From Nitrospirota bacterium (GTDB lineage: Bacteria; Nitrospirota; Nitrospiria; SBBL01; JAADHI01), in the NCBI GenBank assembly GCA_029261215.1, contig JAJDBT010000028.1, positions 41,270 through 105,269 of the forward strand: a stretch of 64,000 nt of DNA, read 5' to 3'. Under the pieces are notes generated by a model, which was not told the DNA's origin, searched no databases, and worked only from the letters and a program-made list of their open reading frames with translations. The position numbers and the translations under genes were made by a program. The stretch's first letter is position 1. Each line of letters begins with the position of its first letter. Positions 61,162-64,000 of this stretch are shown one piece after another.

Positions 61162-62256
61162 TTATTTTTTTTTACGATAAAAGGGGAGGGAGACAACGAT
61201 GGCGGGGGCAGACTTGCCACGAATATCCACAAGTAATTCACTGCCAATTTCGCTGAAAGCCAGATCCACATAGCCCATGCCAATGCCTTTTTTGAGTGAG
61301 GGCGAATAATTGCCGGAGGCGACTTTCCCGACTTCTTTTTGGTCTGAATAAAGCTGCTGCCCGTCTCTCGGAATGCCGCGTCCCAAGAGTTCAAACCCGA
61401 TCAGTTTGCGTGCAAAGCCCTGTTCTTTTTGTGCCATGAGTCGGGCTTTCCCGATAAAGGATTTTTCAAAATCCACAAATTGCGAGAGCGAGGCTTCGAC
61501 AGGCGTAGTTTTTTCATCCATTTCGTGCCCATAAAGTGGATACCCCATTTCCAGCCGCAGGGTGTCGCGTGCCCCCAGGCCGATGGGTTTGATGCCGAGC
61601 GGTGCGCCAGCGTGCATGATGGCATTCCAGACGGCTTCGGCGTGCTCCGCCGGAATGACTATTTCGTATCCTTTTTCTCCGGTATAGCCTGTTCTGGCCA
61701 CGAGGACCGTAACGCCCCGGGTCGGCACCAGTTCGACCTCGACAAATTTTCGGAGGCCGATTTCTGTTTTTGCAAAAGGCATGATTTGTTGCAAAATCTC
61801 CCATGAGCGTGGGCCTTGAAGGGCAATGAGTGCGGTCTCTTCCGTCACATCCTCTAATTTTGGGCCATTTTTCGGAAGATGTTGCGTGAGCCATTTAAAA
61901 TCTTTTTGACGGTTTGAGGCATTGACGATGATCATAAAATGATCTGCCCCTTTTTTATAGAGATAGACATCATCAATGATGCCGCCCGTTTCGTTCAGAA
62001 GCATGGAATAAAGCGCTCCGCCACGGGGGACTTTAAGCAGAGGGCCAGGAATCATTTCATCCAGAAATGCCTCTGCACCTTGGCCGGAAAGGACAAAACG
62101 TCCCATGTGGCTGACATCAAACAGACCTGCGTCATGTCGTACGGCGGAATGTTCTCCGGTCACGCCTGAATAGGACAGCGGCATCTCCCATCCGGCAAAA
62201 GGGACAAGTTTGGCGCCATTTTTCTGGTGAATTTCAAAGAGTGGTGTTCGTTTCAT
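61162..62256 (-). CDS. gcvT: Aminomethyltransferase (glycine cleavage T-protein)
   Basis: A 364-residue folate-dependent enzyme of normal length. N-terminal MKRTPLFEIHQKNGAKLVPFAGWEMP (in part: GAKLVPFAGWEMPLSYSGV), DVSHMGRFVLSG, LNETGGIIDDVYLYK, RTGYTGEKGYEI and LRLEMGYPLYGHEMDE are the family signatures. It moves the aminomethyl carbon from the H-protein to tetrahydrofolate, releasing ammonia. Transcribed with gcvPA. Confidence 0.97.
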   Translation of the reverse strand: MKRTPLFEIHQKNGAKLVPFAGWEMPLSYSGVTGEHSAVRHDAGLFDVSHMGRFVLSGQGAEAFLDEMIPGPLLKVPRGGALYSMLLNETGGIIDDVYLYKKGADHFMIIVNASNRQKDFKWLTQHLPKNGPKLEDVTEETALIALQGPRSWEILQQIMPFAKTEIGLRKFVEVELVPTRGVTVLVARTGYTGEKGYEIVIPAEHAEAVWNAIMHAGAPLGIKPIGLGARDTLRLEMGYPLYGHEMDEKTTPVEASLSQFVDFEKSFIGKARLMAQKEQGFARKLIGFELLGRGIPRDGQQLYSDQKEVGKVASGNYSPSLKKGIGMGYVDLAFSEIGSELLVDIRGKSAPAIVVSLPFYRKKK

Positions 62257-62285
62257 CTATTTTCCCTCAATTCCATTGGGCGATT

Positions 62286-63008
62286 TTAATCGGAAAAACT
62301 GCCTCCAAGATAGGCCTCTTGCACGGCCTGATGATGAAGCAGACGATCGGCCTGATCGCTGAGTACGATTTTTCCGGTTTCCATCACATAGCCCCGGTCT
62401 GCCAAACCGAGGGCGGCATGTGCATTTTGTTCAACCAGAAGTATCGTTGTCCCTTGCTGGCTGATGTATTGTATCATCTCAAAGATCTTTTCGACCATCA
62501 AGGGGGCAAGACCCAATGAGGGTTCATCCAGCAACAATAATTTTGGCCGAGACATGAGGGCCCGGCCGATGGCGAGCATTTGCTGCTCTCCGCCGCTTAA
62601 GGTGCCTCCGCGTTGGTTGGCCCGCGATCTTAAAAGCGGAAAGCGCTCGAATACGGATTCGAGGTCGGCTTTTTGTTGATCTGAGTTTTTTTGGAGGTAG
62701 GCCCCCATTTCCAGGTTTTCCAAAACGGTCAGGCTCGGGAAAATATGGCGGCCTTCGGGTACATGGCAAATTCCTTTTTCAACAATGGTGTGCGGTGGCA
62801 GGCCGCTGATGGGTTCATCGCAAAACAGGATGTGGCCAGACTGTAAGGAGACCACACCGGAAATGGCCATCAGGGTTGTGGTTTTTCCCGCCCCGTTTGC
62901 GCCGATAATGGCCACGACTTCCCCTGCGTTAATTTCAAGCGAGATCCCTTTTAAAACAGAAACTGCACCATAACCTGCATGAAGGTTTTGTATGGAAAAC
63001 ATGCTCAT
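62286..63008 (-). CDS. livF: Branched-chain amino acid ABC transporter ATP-binding protein LivF
   Basis: A 240-residue ABC ATPase. Walker A is GANGAGKTT, the signature LSGGEQQMLAIGRALM, and Walker B LLLLDEPSLGLAPLMV, with the H-loop in TILLVEQNA. The LivF type is shown by GLPPHTIVEKGICHVPEGRHIFP and SLGLAPLMVEKIF. It starts within the livG stop (ATGA), so the pair is coupled. The cytoplasmic ATPases need LivH/LivM permeases and a binding protein, none of which are in view. Confidence 0.95.
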   Translation of the reverse strand: MSMFSIQNLHAGYGAVSVLKGISLEINAGEVVAIIGANGAGKTTTLMAISGVVSLQSGHILFCDEPISGLPPHTIVEKGICHVPEGRHIFPSLTVLENLEMGAYLQKNSDQQKADLESVFERFPLLRSRANQRGGTLSGGEQQMLAIGRALMSRPKLLLLDEPSLGLAPLMVEKIFEMIQYISQQGTTILLVEQNAHAALGLADRGYVMETGKIVLSDQADRLLHHQAVQEAYLGGSFSD

Positions 63009-63790
63009 GCGGGGGTTTCACCCAGGTAGGCCGTAATGACGGCCTTGTTTTTTTGTATTTCGTCCGGGCGGCCCGTGGCGATTTTTTCACCATAATTCAG
63101 GACGGTAATGGCATCTGAAATCCCCATGACCATCTGCATATTGTGTTCAATTAAAAAAAGGGTGATGCCGCGATCTCTGATCTTCCCGATGAGAAGCATT
63201 AAGTTCCGGGTTTCCTGGGGATTCATGCCTGCAGCGGGTTCATCCAAAAGTAAGAGCTGAGGGTCGGAAGCCATGGCGCGCGCAATTTCCAGACGACGTT
63301 GATCCCCATAAGACAGGTGTCGTGCGAGTGAATTGTGCTGCGCAGACAGGCCGACAAAATCGAGCAAATCCATCGCGGTCTTCCGTGTTTCCTGTTCGTG
63401 CCGTTTAAAGCGTTGACTGTGAAAAAGCGCCCCAAAAAAGGTCGTCGGCAGATTGCCAACGCTTTGCGGGTATCGACCCACAATCACATTTTCAAGTACC
63501 GTCATCTCCGAAAAAAGACGGATATTCTGGAAGGTTCGGGCCATGCCCCGCCGAGTGATTTCAAAGGGTTTAAGTCCCTTGATCTCCTCTTCCTGAAAAT
63601 AAATTGATCCTGCTGTGGGCGAAATCATTCCCGTAATGCAGTTAAAAAAAGTCGTTTTCCCTGCGCCGTTTGGGCCGATGAGGCTGGTGATGGTTCCTTT
63701 TTGAACGCTCAGGTCAATATTGGTCAAGGCGGCGACACCTTCAAACTGTTTGCCAAGTCCAACGATTTTTAAAAAAGTAGGGTCTGCCAT
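63005..63790 (-). CDS. livG: Branched-chain amino acid ABC transporter ATP-binding protein LivG
   Basis: A 261-residue ABC ATPase started at ATG 63790 (MADPTFLKIVGLGKQFEG), which matches family starts. ATG 63826 would add 12 residues but neither has a clear ribosome site. Walker A is IGPNGAGKTTFFNCITG, the LivG-specific RTFQNIRLFSEMTVLENVIVG follows, the signature is LSYGDQRRLEIARAMA, and Walker B is LLLLDEPAAGMNP. Upstream, an insertion sequence begins within about 90 bases, so the permease genes normally found before livG may have been separated from it. Confidence 0.95.
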   Translation of the reverse strand: MADPTFLKIVGLGKQFEGVAALTNIDLSVQKGTITSLIGPNGAGKTTFFNCITGMISPTAGSIYFQEEEIKGLKPFEITRRGMARTFQNIRLFSEMTVLENVIVGRYPQSVGNLPTTFFGALFHSQRFKRHEQETRKTAMDLLDFVGLSAQHNSLARHLSYGDQRRLEIARAMASDPQLLLLDEPAAGMNPQETRNLMLLIGKIRDRGITLFLIEHNMQMVMGISDAITVLNYGEKIATGRPDEIQKNKAVITAYLGETPA

Positions 63791-63880
63791 CTGTGAATGA
63801 TCAACCAAAAGTGAGGAACATACCATAGGGTAGATTGAGGGTCAACAGAGTGGGATGAATCGTGTTAAGAGTTAATAATG

Positions 63881-64000
63881 TGTCCGGTATTTAGCACATA
63901 GACTGTCCGGATTATTCTGTCCTAGAAAGAGGGGGTGGGATGAGACGGACAAAACTGCTAGAGGAGACACGAATAATGAGATTTGAAGAGATCTATAGGC
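63881..64000 (+). mobile_element. Left end of an insertion sequence, cut by window edge
   Basis: TGTCCGG occurs at 63881-63887 and again at 63904-63910, in the non-coding lead-in of a transposase gene that starts at 63940. The exact terminus cannot be set because the right end is outside the window. Confidence 0.55.
63940..64000 (+). CDS. Transposase, N-terminal 20 residues only (partial)
   Basis: ATG 63940 behind GAGGGGGTGGG opens MRRTKLLEETRIMRFEEIYR up to the window end. This start strongly resembles what I recall of ISNCY-type transposases, which begin MRRTKLLxExRKMRFEExYxGW and continue into a helix-turn-helix (LTQEEAARLLGV). The remaining sequence lies outside the window. Confidence 0.7.
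   Translation, partial: MRRTKLLEETRIMRFEEIYR

Noticed and set aside
1..64000. CRISPR array, tRNA or rRNA genes
   Set aside because: I looked for regularly spaced repeats and for tRNA-like ends in the gaps between genes and saw none; a covariance-model search would be decisive.

Overview
The window comes from a Gram-negative bacterium of moderate GC content. This is shown by an outer-membrane polysaccharide export protein with its Wzz-type partner, by Lgt, and by a lipobox lipoprotein. I cannot name the lineage. The mix of a split-type glycine decarboxylase (GcvPA), a gammaproteobacterial-style oligopeptidase A, a fused SpmA/SpmB protein and PPFxKGGKGGF-type intergenic repeats suggests a non-model, environmental, possibly deltaproteobacterial-grade lineage. 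No rRNA, tRNA or CRISPR array is visible.

Left part (1-27.7 kb): the window opens inside a sigma-54 activator gene. An exopolysaccharide export pair (seven-SLBB Wza-like protein plus Wzz) and a CysQ-type phosphatase follow, with a good sigma-70 promoter in front. Then come housekeeping and stress genes: OsmC, AspRS, Ogt, a DksA/TraR zinc-finger protein, UspA-like and small proteins. These are followed by a membrane-embedded spermidine-synthase-like protein, a 1445-residue GAF/PAS/GGDEF/EAL protein, a 1250-residue single-chain NfnB-NfnA-like flavoprotein, a lipoprotein, oligopeptidase A, a YbeD-like protein and a PilZ protein.

Centre (27.8-52.5 kb, all minus strand): a complete-looking extracellular contractile injection system (eCIS; Afp/PVC/MAC relative). 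Transcription runs right to left: small basic protein, one sheath, one inner tube, T4-type baseplate protein, disordered linker protein, Pvc16-like tail terminator, AAA+ ATPase, four putative cargo proteins, CIS tube-like protein, LysM protein, hub, spike, conserved small protein, gp25, baseplate J, tail protein I with a propeller-like insert, and five accessory genes. Many genes overlap by ATGA. The cargo block holds three zinc-metallopeptidase-motif proteins (two of them DUF4157 proteins with a second HExxH domain) and an L,D-transpeptidase-fold protein. All four share an R-x2-GN ... IQR motif at residues 35-63, which is a candidate loading signal. The 3' end carries a nucleotidyltransferase-like gene and a pair of paralogous accessory proteins. 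I see no capsid, terminase, portal, lysis or classic tape-measure gene.

Right part (52.8-64 kb): a DnaQ-like exonuclease, Lgt and a SpmAB fusion. Next is a compact 2.04-kb mobile element made of two overlapping tyrosine recombinase genes between perfect 13-bp inverted repeats. One end of it abuts a truncated, frameshifted brnT toxin gene. After that come an RmlD-like SDR, a GNAT, GcvPA, GcvT and LivF/LivG. The window ends in the first 20 codons of an insertion-sequence transposase, which sits just upstream of livG.
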